A model generated the notes under the pieces. The model was not told where the DNA came from. It saw only the letters and a program-made list of their open reading frames with translations, and did not search any database. DNA of 64,000 nt from Setophaga petechia (lineage: Eukaryota; Chordata; Aves; Passeriformes; Parulidae): the NCBI GenBank assembly GCA_024362935.1, contig JANCRA010000040.1, positions 3,968,001-4,032,000 on the forward strand, given 5' to 3'. Positions 1 through 12,900 of this stretch are shown one piece after another (the first letter of the stretch is position 1; each line of letters begins with the position of its first letter). Made by a program: the position numbers and the translations under genes.

Positions 1-3000
1 GATGGGCTGCAAAACAGCAAACTTTGCATGGACCAGCTGCAGGCTTTCATAACAAATACAAGCTGCTGATAGCAGTCTAGACAGGCACAACAGCTAGAAA
101 ACACATTTCCACTATATAATAGCCTGCTGAAGAAATGAAGATTGCTCCTTGGCATTCCTACTTTAATTTATGTGCTTATTAATAGAGCTAGATTGTTATA
201 TACTCACATACACTCCTCTACCAGCCTGTGCTAGTTAACACAAAATGGATGCAAAATGCTACCAAGGTAACTAGCTCGGAATTGAATATCACAAACAGAT
301 TTTTATTTTCTTTCTGCTTGTTTGTTTACCCAAAGGAAGCTGTAGTTTTTTTCAAATTCAGATTGTTAATGAGGAAGAAAGTCTAAGAAAAATCAAAATG
401 TCATCTGCTGGTCAGTTAAGCCTAAGAACGTTTCATTTTTTTAACTTGTGTAAAGTATTTAATTTTGGAACATCAAAAATTTAAAAATGGAATTTTCTTA
501 TTAGTACTCTGCCTTATAAAAACTGTGAATCACTTGTAGTTTTGGGGTATTTTCAAATATTTCTGTGTTGTTTTCTTTCATTCCATATGGCCAGCAGAAA
601 TTCTGTATCTCTCAAGAGCATGTTGTAGAGATCCTGCTGACAGAAATACAACTTCAATACCATTTCATGAGAAATGAAACTCTGTATGTATTAGAAAAGA
701 TGAAAAGTAGGATATCGAAAACATCAGAAAAGATATTTCTTTTAGCAGTGTGATGCACAAAATATAGCTTAATATTAAACCTGATCTGAAATGAAACTTA
801 GCAGGACAATTCCTTCATTTTGATTCAGAGGACTGTGAAATGCTTAAGAGTATCTTATCAAAATTTCTTTTGAAGAAAATTTATTTAGAATTACAATTTC
901 AGGAAAAAATCCCAAAGTGTTAGAATTTTACAGAGCTGGGATGAAAACTAACCTTAAGATCTGGAGTCTCATTTTCTCAGATGAAAACTAACTCAGATCT
1001 GGAATTTTACAATCTTGCTACAATAGTCTGATTTAGCAGGTGTTTTTACCCTCTGCAAACCTCTTATCATGTATAACCTATAGCTGAAGGGACAACACTC
1101 AAGGATTTTCTGGCTCTCTTACCAGGGATTTTCAATTCAGAGGAAAAGTCAACAGAGATAACTCCTGTCCTGAATACTCTTCAGATCTTCCAGCACAGAA
1201 AAGATATGTCATAGCTGAAAGAAATAATTCCATGGGTTAATTGCTGTGTAAGGAACATGGTTTCTACTTTCTGCAATGAGTTGGTGATATTTGGTGATAT
1301 TTCATCTGACTGAGTTAATTATTGAAGTAATGCTGAATAAGTAAATCATAAATTCCACAGACTCTGTGGTTCTTGTGGAAGCTTCTCCCACAGCTGCTTA
1401 TACCTTTAACTGTGTGCAGTGTGGTGGTTGTGTCTTGTGTGCCCAAGTGCTGCCAGCACTTTGCTGTGAGTGCCATGAGGTCAGGGATTTTGGCTGGCCC
1501 TCTACTACATCTCACACCGTGTGCTCTGTGTCCTGTCATCCCTCAGAAAGCTACCACCATGGTCTAGACCAAAATGTCTGTGTATTGTCTAGACTTTCTT
1601 CATGCTAACATGCTGTGTGTAGTAGGAATGTTGTTTTTTTAATGCAGCTGACCTTTAGTCCAAACAGTATGAAAGAAATTAGGAATGCAAGCCTTTATAC
1701 CAAGTCCTTAGTCCCTGATTTTAAATCTCAGAGAACTAGCTATTGAGAGTTGAAAAGGCTTGTATATATATATGTATATATTTATGGTAATATGTTCTTG
1801 CAATAATGAAGAAGTGAAGTAGTTAGCTTTTTTTGCAAAGTTTTCAGTCAGGTTTCAGTGAGTTGTTTTAGCATATTCAGTATTGAAGAACACATGATAT
1901 ATTTTTGTGCATTAAATCGAGAAAGGGAAATAATAAGCAAATGACATCACTAGAGTCTAGATTTTCTGCAGGTCCTATAATGCTGGGACTTAGGATATTT
2001 ATTAAGTGGATTATACAAATATATTCAAACTTTGCTCCAGATGTCTTCTCAAACTAGGAGAGAGGAAATACTGATGAGAAAAATACAGTGTGAAACACTG
2101 CTTTAATAATGACAGATGAGAATAATCACATCCAGCAATCAAAATTACTTTGTAGTTTTGTAAAAAGAGGGTAAAGAAAAGTGACCAAAACCTCAAACTA
2201 CATTTAAAACCAACAGGAAAAAAAAATCACAAAGAAAAAACTCATAAATGTATCAGTCCTTCATTCTCCTTTGTTCAGTACATGATCATTCTAAACAATA
2301 CTGCTTTTAAGATTTTCTTTTTGAGTGTCTTTATTTATATTGTTTTGCATATAATATTGGACATCTGTGTTGGAGATCTGTGACCAATTCTGTGACTAAC
2401 AGAGAGGAAAGAAAAAGAGTACCTTATTTAATAAAAACAAGAAGGAAAAAGTTGCACTCTTTTAATGTTTTTGAAAAAAAATATTGCTACAAAATCACAC
2501 AAACAGTTTTACATGTAAATAACACAGCAGTGTCCTAGGAAGGTTTAATGAGCTTTCCCTGCCTTTCTGTTTTGTTTAGTTTGAAGATATTCTTCTATTC
2601 AGACTAATGATTGAGATAAAAGTTACTTGCTGCATGAGTTCCACAATATTTTTATTGGGTTTTCCTGTAACACACCAAGTGTAGTCATCTGGCACTTTCT
2701 AGTTACATAACCAGGGATGAAGAGTTAATTAGGATCTAAGTACATACAATCATTCAGATTTGTATAAGCAAATCTAATAACTCAGTGTTATTAAATATGC
2801 TTCTGCAGTGTTCTTGAGCATCAATCACAGAGAAATAAAAGGAAGGAATATTACTTATTTAAATTTTTCAGATTAGTATAAATAATGCAGTGAGAAGAGT
2901 GCAGATGGAAAGCATCACATGCTCCCTGCCTCTTCCCTCTCTCTCCTGTGTTGTTTTTTAATTCCTCAATCGAGGAAACTGCCACAAAGAGGAAGTTTCT

Positions 3001-4160
3001 TACTTGTTTGGAAGATCGCTGAAGCCAAAGGGGAGACTCCACTGTGCCTCAAGGAGTCAGTAACTTACATGCTATGAGACTGATATCTAACTTGCAGGAG
3101 TTGGCATCAATGTACCTGTGAGAAAGGAAAAAAAATATAAAAGAAAGGAGAATGAAAATCTGAGCAGTGAATTTCTTACCACCAACATGGGAGTTTCAAA
3201 GCATGAGTTGAACTTTATAATTCTCTCAGTTAGATGTACTGTGATACTGCAGTTCTTTTCCCATTTTAGATGAAAGAGCTCTCAGCAAAAAAAAAAAGAA
3301 GAGGCAGCAGGATTCAGGGGAAATACGACTTTTTCCTATTCTGATCTCAGCTTCTGTGATAAAAACTCAGGAATAACCGCAGCTGGCTCTCCAGGAAGGA
3401 CTTAAATGCCTTTGTTTCAAGGCATTTTCTATTTAAGTGCCCCATAGATGCCTTGCTATTATCAAAGCATGGAAAAATGCCTGGGAGTTACACAACAAAC
3501 ACAGTTAACCTGCCTGAAGTGAATGATTCCTAAAATTCAGCGTAAAACAAAATGCTTTTTCAGTTGCTTTGTTTTCTAACAGATGCTGTTGTTTGAATTG
3601 CGTGTTTGACTCTACTCACGTTAATTAGGCATAACTCTGCATCTGAGTCCCCCAGGTCAGTGTTTTATATCCAGCATTTTTTCTGTCATATTGTTGGTTT
3701 TCAGCCACTGCTGTACCACAGTCAGTTTATTCACATGCAAGGCTTATTTGCCATAAGCAAGCAATTCAGTTTCATTAACAGACCTTGCCCCTGACAGACT
3801 AACAGCTGTGGCACTCCTAGTCCTCAGAGCACCTGTGACTGGGTTTCTACATGCCTGCAAATCACTGTACATGTTTTTCCCATTTGGCACTATAAATACA
3901 GATCTGGCTGGCTATGAGAGCAGCAGCACTGACACATGCATGAGTTCACTTGTTTGCAGCACAAATGCACCATTCTAGGAATGTTTTTCCTGGAAATACA
4001 GTAAAGTGATGGTGCATAACTGCATATCTTCCTACTCTGAAACATTGCCTGAACACTTAAAACTGAACTTTAATTTATCAATTTTGGTACCTAATAAGCA
4101 AAAAGACCTCTTTGATATGCACAGTTTCCTGATTAATTATGTATGAGATCATTACAGAAA
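1..4160. other. Unique non-coding sequence, no gene seen
   Basis: AT-rich single-copy-looking sequence. The longest open frames (62-80 codons) show no recognisable domain and no consistent splice or codon pattern. Local features are a relatively GC-rich pocket at about 1366-1610, a short AT run near 1761-1790, and an imperfect direct repeat of about 13 bp (copies at 940 and 980, 40 bp apart). A TATA-like ACTATAAATA lies near 3890, but nothing downstream supports a transcript. I see no transposon family here, though old decayed repeats cannot be excluded by eye. Confidence 0.6.
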
Positions 4161-4590
4161 TCATAGTATCATAGAATGGTTTGGGTTGGAAGAGACCCTA
4201 AAAATCATCTGGTTCCAACCCCCCTTGCCATGGGCAGGGGCACCTTTCAATAGACCAGGTTTGTCATCCAGCCTGGTCTTGAACACCTCCAGAAATGGGG
4301 AAGCTTTTCTGGGAAACCTGTGCAAGTGCCTCACTGCTGTCACAGTAAAGATTTTTTTTCCTACCATCTAATCTCAACTTACCACCTTTCAGTTTAAAGC
4401 CATTCCCCCTTCTCTTATCACTGCATACTCTTGTCAAAAGTCCTTCTCCAGCCCTCTTGTAGCTCCCTTTAGGTACTGAAAAGTGCCATAAGGTCTCTCT
4501 GGAGCCTTCTCTTCTCCAGGCTGGACAAATAGGGTCTCACAAGAATAGTCACCTTCTTTGATCTGCTGGTCATGCTGCTTTTGATGCAGC
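4161..4590 (-). mobile_element. CR1 LINE 3'-end fragment, internally deleted
   Basis: Chicken Repeat 1 non-LTR retrotransposon, the main LINE of birds, inserted on the minus strand and 5'-truncated as is usual. Seen on the + strand: the 8-bp-type tail (TCATAGTA then TCATAGAA) starts the element at 4161, followed by the CR1 3'UTR hallmarks GGTTTGGGTTGGAAGAGACC, CCAGCCTGGTCTTGAACACC and GGAGCCTTCTCTTCTCCAGG. At about 4530 the sequence jumps from the CTGGACAA block directly to GGGTCTCAC, which in intact copies lies roughly a hundred or more bases further into the element. So there is an internal deletion, or the source subfamily lacks this part; this is inferred from memory of the consensus. The right end fades after TTTTGATGCAGC. 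The element covers only the 3'UTR-proximal part, with no ORF2 reverse-transcriptase sequence. Open frames across it (68 and 61 codons) are artefacts. The subfamily is not assigned. Confidence 0.93.
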
Positions 4591-7500
4591 TTCTTTCAAT
4601 ACAAATATTTGTGACAGAGTGATAGCAGAGTAAATCAGAGGATATGAGTCAAGATGTTATGAGAATAGAAAGAGGTATCTCAGGACCTTGGTCTTTTGGG
4701 GGTAGGCTCAAGACTGAGTTTTTTCTTGACAAAGCTGGTGAGAAGAATAGTGTGGGAAAAGGGAAGGACATATCTGTGATACAAGGAATGAAAAGTATTA
4801 GCACTAGAAAGACTCTTGTCTCAGAAACTATGAAAGAGAATTAAAGTAAGAGAAAAGTTTCTGGAAGTTACCTAAGAAAACAAGAGATTTTATGGCTTTT
4901 GTCTGATTTTTATTTAACTGATAAATTCAGATTTTAGATGGGTCAATACTGGGTATTTAAAATGCAACATTTGAGGTAACAAATTACATTAATGGGTCTA
5001 CTATAATTAAAAAAAAAACAACAGAAAACCCAGTATTGCACTCAGAAAGGATGTGAAGAGTTCAGTAACAATTGAACTGAAGCTTTTCTGAGGTCTGTGG
5101 ATACTAGTTTGTGATATATCTTAGTTAATAACTTTGTAGTTTCTGATGCTTGTCTGATGTTTGTTCTGGAAAGAAAAGTCAATATCTTTCACCAGCAATT
5201 GCATGAGTCATACTCTTTATTGGAGGAGTCAGTTCTGTGTGGGAGTGGGACCTAAATGAATGTTTATATGTGGAAAAACAATTTTGTTGTTCAAACCTGA
5301 AATATATGTTCTTTCAGAAGCCAGTTAGTGATGGCATTTTAAAGCATTTTTCTTTTCTATACAAATCCTCTATGAAACAACAGTTATGTGTCAGAGATCA
5401 TAAAGTGGTACCATTTCATTGCAAACTTGTTTTTTTTCTTAACCTTGAAATCAAAGATCTTTTAGATCAAAGCTTTTAAGAGATTCTATAACAGATAGAG
5501 AGTAATCTTTCTAATGTTCCATGTTTAAAGGTACTCACTGTATAATTTCTTAGAAAGCTGAGATTTTTTGAGAAAACTAATTAACTTTATATTGATTTTA
5601 TCAGTTTCTAAAATTATAAAGTTGAAGCTGTAAAACTTATGTAATTTATGCAAACCAAGTGAAGTACGCTGACAAAATGGTGACCTTGCTCACTACCTTT
5701 CACTATCCAAATCCTACATACCAAGCTGCCTTGATCATCCAAGCGCAGTTAGGATAACTACTTTTGTGAACCATAAATTAAGGATTACTCCATGTTATTT
5801 AAAACCTTGTTAATTTTACCCTTCTTTTACTAGTCACACGGTGGGCTTCTGTACAATAGTTTTAAAAAGTAAAAGAAAACTTCTGAAATATTTATCTGTG
5901 TAGTGGAAAGGTTGTAATTACTAGTTTGAAGCAAGAGAGTTCTTTGCTTTATTGATTGAAAAGGTAGATCTTCAAGCAGATATACTTCTATACAAAGAAT
6001 GGATGACTGAAATGAGACTCTTGAATAAAGATCTCTACTAGAGTCATTCTGTCTATGGAATGAATTGTAAATGTGCATATTTGACACTCAAGAGTTTGTA
6101 ACACTGAGAAAACTGCTCAAACCTTGAGGCTGGTAGTTCTCTGAGTGGAAGGATTGGATCAGGAGATGACCAGAGATCCCTTTCATATATGAGTCTAAAT
6201 TGTTAGATCTGAGGTATTAGAGACAACTTTCACCAGACATATTGCCAGTCTTCTCACTGCTAGAGAGGATTCACTGTTACATGATCTGATTCAGCCAACA
6301 AGCCACACTTGATTCCTCACCTTTGCAATGCACTGTGCAGATTTCCAGACTCATAGCAACCAGGACAACCTCTGCTTAGGTAACCCTTTTCCATCCAAGG
6401 AATCTGAGTCTGAAGCAGGACCTGAAAAAGATGACCACTTCCAGGCATGTTTACAAGCATCTTTGGCCATGACTCCTGACATCAGCCCTGGGAGTGTTTT
6501 GCTGTTTCATCTCTTGGGTGGCATGAGCTGAGGTGCTGGGCAGCCACTGGGCAGGAGGCAGAACGCAAGTGCCACAGTCATTTACTGCACCAGCACCAGT
6601 CTATGACTCCAGCTCACTCTTAAACAGTGATTGCCCTGACTCCAGAAGTCACTGTAGATTATGTGTCCCTCTTTTGCACAGAACATCTCTCTCCTTTACT
6701 TTGCTGACACCATGCACAGCCCCTCTCCTTCTCTGATAAGTTTTACTGATTGTTGTATAAAAAATATCTTTTTTCGTGTTTCAGTAATGAACTGAAGTAT
6801 ATTAACTGCCTGGTATCACTAACTTTGCCTTACATACTGCATTTGCAATGGAGGACTCTAGCAAACACCAAAACAAAATAATTTTTTCCTTTTACTTTTC
6901 AATATGAGTTTCTGTCAGGAGGTCTGATTGCTTAGGAATCATAGGAGATGGGAAATGCACATGGTGAAATGGTAATTTTTTTTTCTATTTTGGGTGCTGA
7001 ATTTTTCAAGAAAAACAGAAAACTTTGTTAAAAAAGTATCACACGCACACACAGACATTATATATATATAATATATGCAATTTTTAGGCAGAAACCATTC
7101 TCTGACTTCCAGAGAGACCACTTTTATAAAAATGTAAAGGCATCCTGCATCATGGAAGGCTTCACATCAGGTTTAGGTTTGGCTTTAGACAAAGGAATTT
7201 GTGTTGCAGTATAGCTATAGCTGTATTCATCCATCTTTCTTTGGAATTCTTCTACTGCACTAGTTGAATAATGGACAAGGAGAAGAACTCTGTCTTGGCA
7301 TTTTAGAGCTCACCATAGCGTTAGTCTTAATTGTTCATGAGATTTACTATGTCCTTGCAAACCTAACCTTCCCTGACCCCTTGCAGGCTCAGTACAGAGA
7401 AAAGTGCCTATTTTGACATCCTCCAGAGGAGCTTCTCCTTCTACTGACTTCAGCAAAAACTTGAGGAGATTATCCAACCTTGGTTCAACACAACCTTGAC

Positions 7501-9999
7501 AAACACTCACCTCCATTTATATTCACAAATTGAATTATTCACAGCCATACCTCTAAAGAACAAAAAAACCAATATGCTTTAAAATCTCTTGTCACACAGA
7601 ATTACACAGACTCTGCTAACCATAAGGAGTTGACCCATACATGTTTAGCACAGAATTTGCTTATGCATGAAATTGAGAATCTTGGTAAATGCTGGACAAG
7701 GTCTGGACTGGATTAAAGAAATGTTTATTTAGAAGATGTCCAGCAAGTGGCATCAGGTCCGTGGCTGAGTCTGTGAAGGTCAAATTCAGTTCTCTGTCCC
7801 AGGCTTCCTGTGAAAGAATGCTATGACACAGAATATAAAGTTAATTATATATCATTCTGCTCTCACAATACTGAACTACTTCAGCTCCTAAGACTTGCTT
7901 TCTTTGATGGCTCAGATACTTAGAAGTTTATGTCTCGTTAAATCATTTTTTAATACAGTTTAAAGTGCTCTATAAAGTTTCAGGGCTATCAAAACAGTAA
8001 AATTATCTGACAAAATCCCGAGAAGATTATGCTTGCCCACTTAGTCATAGCATGAGGAAATTCATATTTCTGTGATTAATGATGACTTACACTGTTAAGG
8101 ATGGCAGTCTGAGTTAGAACAACTATATTAAGAAAAGAGGAAACTCATGAATTTATCAGGAAGGAATATTTAGCTGTTCAGTTCTGTACACAAACATCAC
8201 AGTCTTGAAAACTGCTTATGGTTCCTATGGGGAATGCTGTTTGCAGAATTAGGCTTGTGCCTGGCATTCTGAGGTGGAACTGACCCTAGCTGTGAAGTTA
8301 ATATAGTGCAATTAATAAAGCAGAAGAGAAAACTAATAAAAAGAAACATAGGGAGGATCAGACTCAATAAACAAGACAAACAAGTTATATGGTAGAAAGC
8401 AAAAGGAGAGTTGGGGAGGAAGAAATGTCTGGTTTTGGAAGTGAAGAATCCTTCTCCATTTCCTAGGTCATTGCACTTGCCTATAAAAAGATTCAATTAA
8501 CAGTGTAAATCTAAAATATTCATTAATTTTTAACTAACTATTTTATCCTGAGAAAATGCAGGGAGAAATTCAAATACTACATAATCAAATCAGATAAAAG
8601 TAACCACCTCCCAGAGACATTTCTTCTTCATATTAAAACTGCTGTACACATGTAACTGTTGGCAATAAAATGTCAAGAATGAGAGAGAAACTTGAAAGAT
8701 CCTTGATACAGTAGGAAAAATGTTGATTAAAAAAAAAAAGGACAGTGTTCTACACTGTTATAGGTCCTAATTATGAACGAACCAGACTTTGACTGAAAGC
8801 TGAGACTTTCATCTCCTGTTTTCAGAAAGCATGAGACTGCATTTGTTTTGAGAGATAATGAGTTTGACACAGAAAGCTCAGCGTGGCTACCTTTGAGCTC
8901 TGCAGCATATGGTCTAAAACTCCACTAATGATGTGAAAGCTTGAATTTCCCATGTTGTGAAAGTATGTGTTCCACTCTTGGAAGAGGCTTGCTTGTCCAG
9001 CTGTCCACAAACACCACTCAGTACTGTTGTATGTTTCATGTCATTAACAGAGAGGAGTAGAATAAATAAATTGAATTTTGAATAAAAGACAACTGCCTGT
9101 ATAGGAGAGATGTACACACTCAGGTATAAAGGTTTTTGGCCTAACAAATCAATTTTGGTTTACTATCTTCCTTACATATAACTTAAATATCTGTCCTTAT
9201 GTGTCTACTGAAAAGTCACTGACAAATGTGATGCTTAATGGACTCAACCCCAAAACTGGCAAATTCTGAATCTTAATCATTCCAATGGATAAAATACTGT
9301 TGTAATCAAGTATAAAGTTTGTGGGTATAAAATAACTTATACTGTTTTGTCATTTCAAGATAGCACTTCATTAATTACTCAACATTACAACAGCACTTCA
9401 TGAGAGTCATGGGCTTATTCTATGCCATAGTTAGGATAATAAATTATCTTCTAGACTAACATTATTGATTTAAATTGAAGCTAAACAACAACAACAACAA
9501 AATAATTAAAACTTGGCATAATTTGTTTTACAGTTCCTTTCAGTCCTTTGGAGTCTGCACAGGGACATTCTGTGATCTATACTGTAGTCTCATAGGTTTC
9601 CAACATATGGCAGCAATGTGACTACTTTAATGAAATCAAAAAAAATTAAGATTACCTCATTATCCAATAAAAAGGATTTACTAGTGATTGATTTCTGTCA
9701 TAGTGGGATAATTAACCCTACCAATTACAATATGTAGTTATTCATTAAGAGCATCTCACACCAATTGCCTGAAATTATTAAGCTAAACCTCATGATACTT
9801 GCAAAGAAAGAATAATTATCCCCATTATCCCCACTTTGCAGGTGGAAAAGCTGATTACATACAGATGCTCACAAATACCTTACACCCATGACATACAGAC
9901 ACCATTATATAAAAAGAGATAAGGATAAATTTTCCTAATTGATTATCTAATATTTGATATTATATATATGCTGAAATGTTTAACTTAACTTTCTGAGGT
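4591..9999. other. Unique non-coding sequence, no gene seen
   Basis: No supportable gene. Open frames reach 99 codons (8197-8496, minus), but their composition is AT-driven and rich in Phe, Leu and Ser, with no domain. A slightly GC-richer pocket lies at about 6300-6730, with two consecutive 67-codon frames that match nothing I recognise. There is a short CA run followed by an AT run at about 7040-7078, and an (AAC)5-like microsatellite at about 9487-9502. Confidence 0.6.
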
Positions 10000-12900
10000 G
10001 CTGAAAATCTTTTCTCTCACAGTCCAATTAATATGGAGATAATGCTTAAACACAAATCTGGAATAAACTACTTCTAAGCAGCTTCAGAAATTCAGGTTTG
10101 CTTTTAAAATCACGGGAACAAGTATAAAAAAAAAACACAAGAAAGTTCAATAGAACTCTGAATCAAATATTAGTCTTCTTTATTTGAATATTTTTGTTGT
10201 ATTAGTTTCTATGTGTCAGAGACATAGTTAAGGGACTTTGATTATGCACAGATTGCAATGAGAGTACACTGCTTAACTTGGAATTCTGTCAACTTTATCT
10301 TGATTTTTATTAATTTTTGTTGATTAAAATATGACATACTTTACTTCATTAAAGAAAACTCTCTGGTAGCTAATTTTACATCTGTTAATTTGTACAGGGA
10401 CAGGGTGATGCTTTACATTACCATTATAAAGCAGAGGTCATAGCTGTGTTGCCCACTAGCAGGACTCTGTGGTCTCCAGATCCTGACTGGGAGAGGAGAA
10501 AAACTATTACCAACACAGAAAATCCATATCTAGCTTAATAATAATGAACAGTTCTCTTTCAGTTTGCTAAACCTTTGTAAAGACCTTGTGTTTGAAAAAC
10601 ATAATCAGTCTTAAATAAGCTAAGCATGGCAGAATTGCCTCACAGGGAGTGCTACTCCTCTGGTTTATATAGATTTAGGCAGGGGAAAGGTAGTGAATCT
10701 AACTTAACCCCATCTTCATTGGCTCTACATTTTAATCAGAATTTAATCCCCCAGGATTTGCAGGCATGCTTTGGTAAACTAAAGTAACAGACAAAGAAAA
10801 AATAACCCAAGGAAAAGTGAGTGAGTTAGGACAAGCATGCATATGAGGTTTCTTTCTAGCAAAAAAATAGGTTTCAATTAGCTTTTCAATATTTTTCAAT
10901 AATTTTCTTTTCAGCATTTTTTTCTTCCATTACATTTATTCTCTCATCCAATTATTTGATTTAGAAAGGTACAGTATACAAAGTATGGCTAAAAATGCTT
11001 CAATCATTAGGTGGGCTTAAGAGCTGAAGACAAGGAACTTGTGAAGAAAATATGTCTTGAGAAAACGCCCATTAGACAATGGTCTAACTGATTTAATGAT
11101 GTGTCAAATGGGATAAAAACCTTATTGAGTCCCAGGGCTTAAGTATTTTTTCAAGTTTTGTTTGAGATAGTGAGGTATAGTGTGAAAGCAAAATGCTGTG
11201 AAGGTGATAGACCATAAAACTGGTGATGTGATGGAATGAAAATGGTCAAACACAGCCATCCTTGCTTGTGCAAAGTAAATAGGAGCTTACTTGTCTTGCT
11301 GGGATTATTTGCAGAGCACAGTTTGCCAGTAAATAGGTGTGAAAATCAGCTGTACTGTGAGTGAAAAATGTCCTGAATTTGTCTATGGAAACCAAATTGT
11401 ATTTTTCTTGTCCAATCATTCCCTAAAACCTACAAAGTTAGGATCTTTTATTTTATCTGGAGGTATGCTTGTAAAATATCTGGTGAACAACAGGAACATC
11501 AGAATCATTGATTTGCTTCTCCATAAGGTAATTAACAAAGCCATTACTAATCCAGCTGTCTGCTGTACCTTAAAGGTACAGAAAGTCAGAGGTGAGACCA
11601 CATAGTCTCACCACAGTTAATTGGTATCACACTCCCTTGTAAGACCTTGCTTCTTTTAGTGACTCCCTCCTACCCCAGCAGAGATATGGTTAGGAGTGAG
11701 TGAGTGCATGAACCTCTTCTTCTCTCACTGCTGGGTCTGAGTGCAGCGAGTGCTGCAGCCAGGGCTGGCCTTGGTTAGCTTTGGACTCAGTGTCAGGATC
11801 AGGAGCAGGACTGCAGCTCACCCAAACCTGCAAGCAGGATGACTTTGTGTTTGGACTCAGGCTTGACTCAGTCCTTATTTTATCAATACATGTTTGTTCC
11901 CATCCTGAAACATTAGCTCTTTCTCTGTGACTGCAATAAAGTCAGTGTTACCCTAGTGATTTCAGAAAGAGCAAAGCCATCAGAGGAGAGAAATGGTTTT
12001 GTTAATTGAGTCTGCTACCTCCTAGTTCTTGTGTCAATAGGAATTCAGTGGTTTGCCAAATTTTTCTAAGGAGATTAATGATTTTGGCTGCCTAATTTAG
12101 GAAACCTTTAAAGCTTCTTGGGCTTTAGGAAGTGAAAGTGATGTTCCACTGAAGTGCTTCAGGCTGGCTATGTAAAATCCACATCTCTGAAGGTGCACCC
12201 ATCCAAATATATGCATACATATTTGTACATGTTCTTTTCTCTGCTAAAGTAGTGCATTTGGCAGAACATGAGCTTGTTGCTTCTTCTCTTTGCTTTGCTA
12301 AAACTGACAATCTGAATTGCTAGAAAAATGTATATCCACTCATAGCTCTAGCTTTTTTGATAGAAATTAACTAACGTCATATTTTCCCTGTGATGGAAAG
12401 ATCCAAGAAGCACTACTCATGGTAAAACAAATGAATCAAAAATAATCTACCTCTGTGATTTGATTTGGGAAACAAAAATGTGCTGCAGTTCATACTGGCC
12501 CACATAATTTCACAGCTCTGGAAATTTATACAATTTTTAGAATTTTCCTTCCATGACAGGTTTCTATGCTGAGAAGAATTCAGCTTTGAGATTTTTACTC
12601 GCACTGAAAGCTTTATCCTATTAAAAAAAAAAAGTTTGTCACCATTTTTATTAGTTTCTTTCCTCCCAAAAATTGATAAAAATTAAGGTGTTTTAATTAA
12701 AATCTCATATGAGAAAATATGAGATGCATAATTACTTCCCAAAGCACTAAATACATTTCCTCCTAGATGCTAGTGTGTGTATATGTATAGTTATGTACAA
12801 GACTGTGTATATTTATAAGATTGTGTGTACTTATAAGACTGAAAAATAAGTTCTGCTCAATAATTTATATTTATAACTAGAATTTTTATTAGTACCATGC

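Noticed and set aside
3885..3960. TATA-like ACTATAAATA as a gene promoter
   Set aside because: No CCAAT or GC box at sensible spacing and no downstream transcript features; such words are common in AT-rich DNA.
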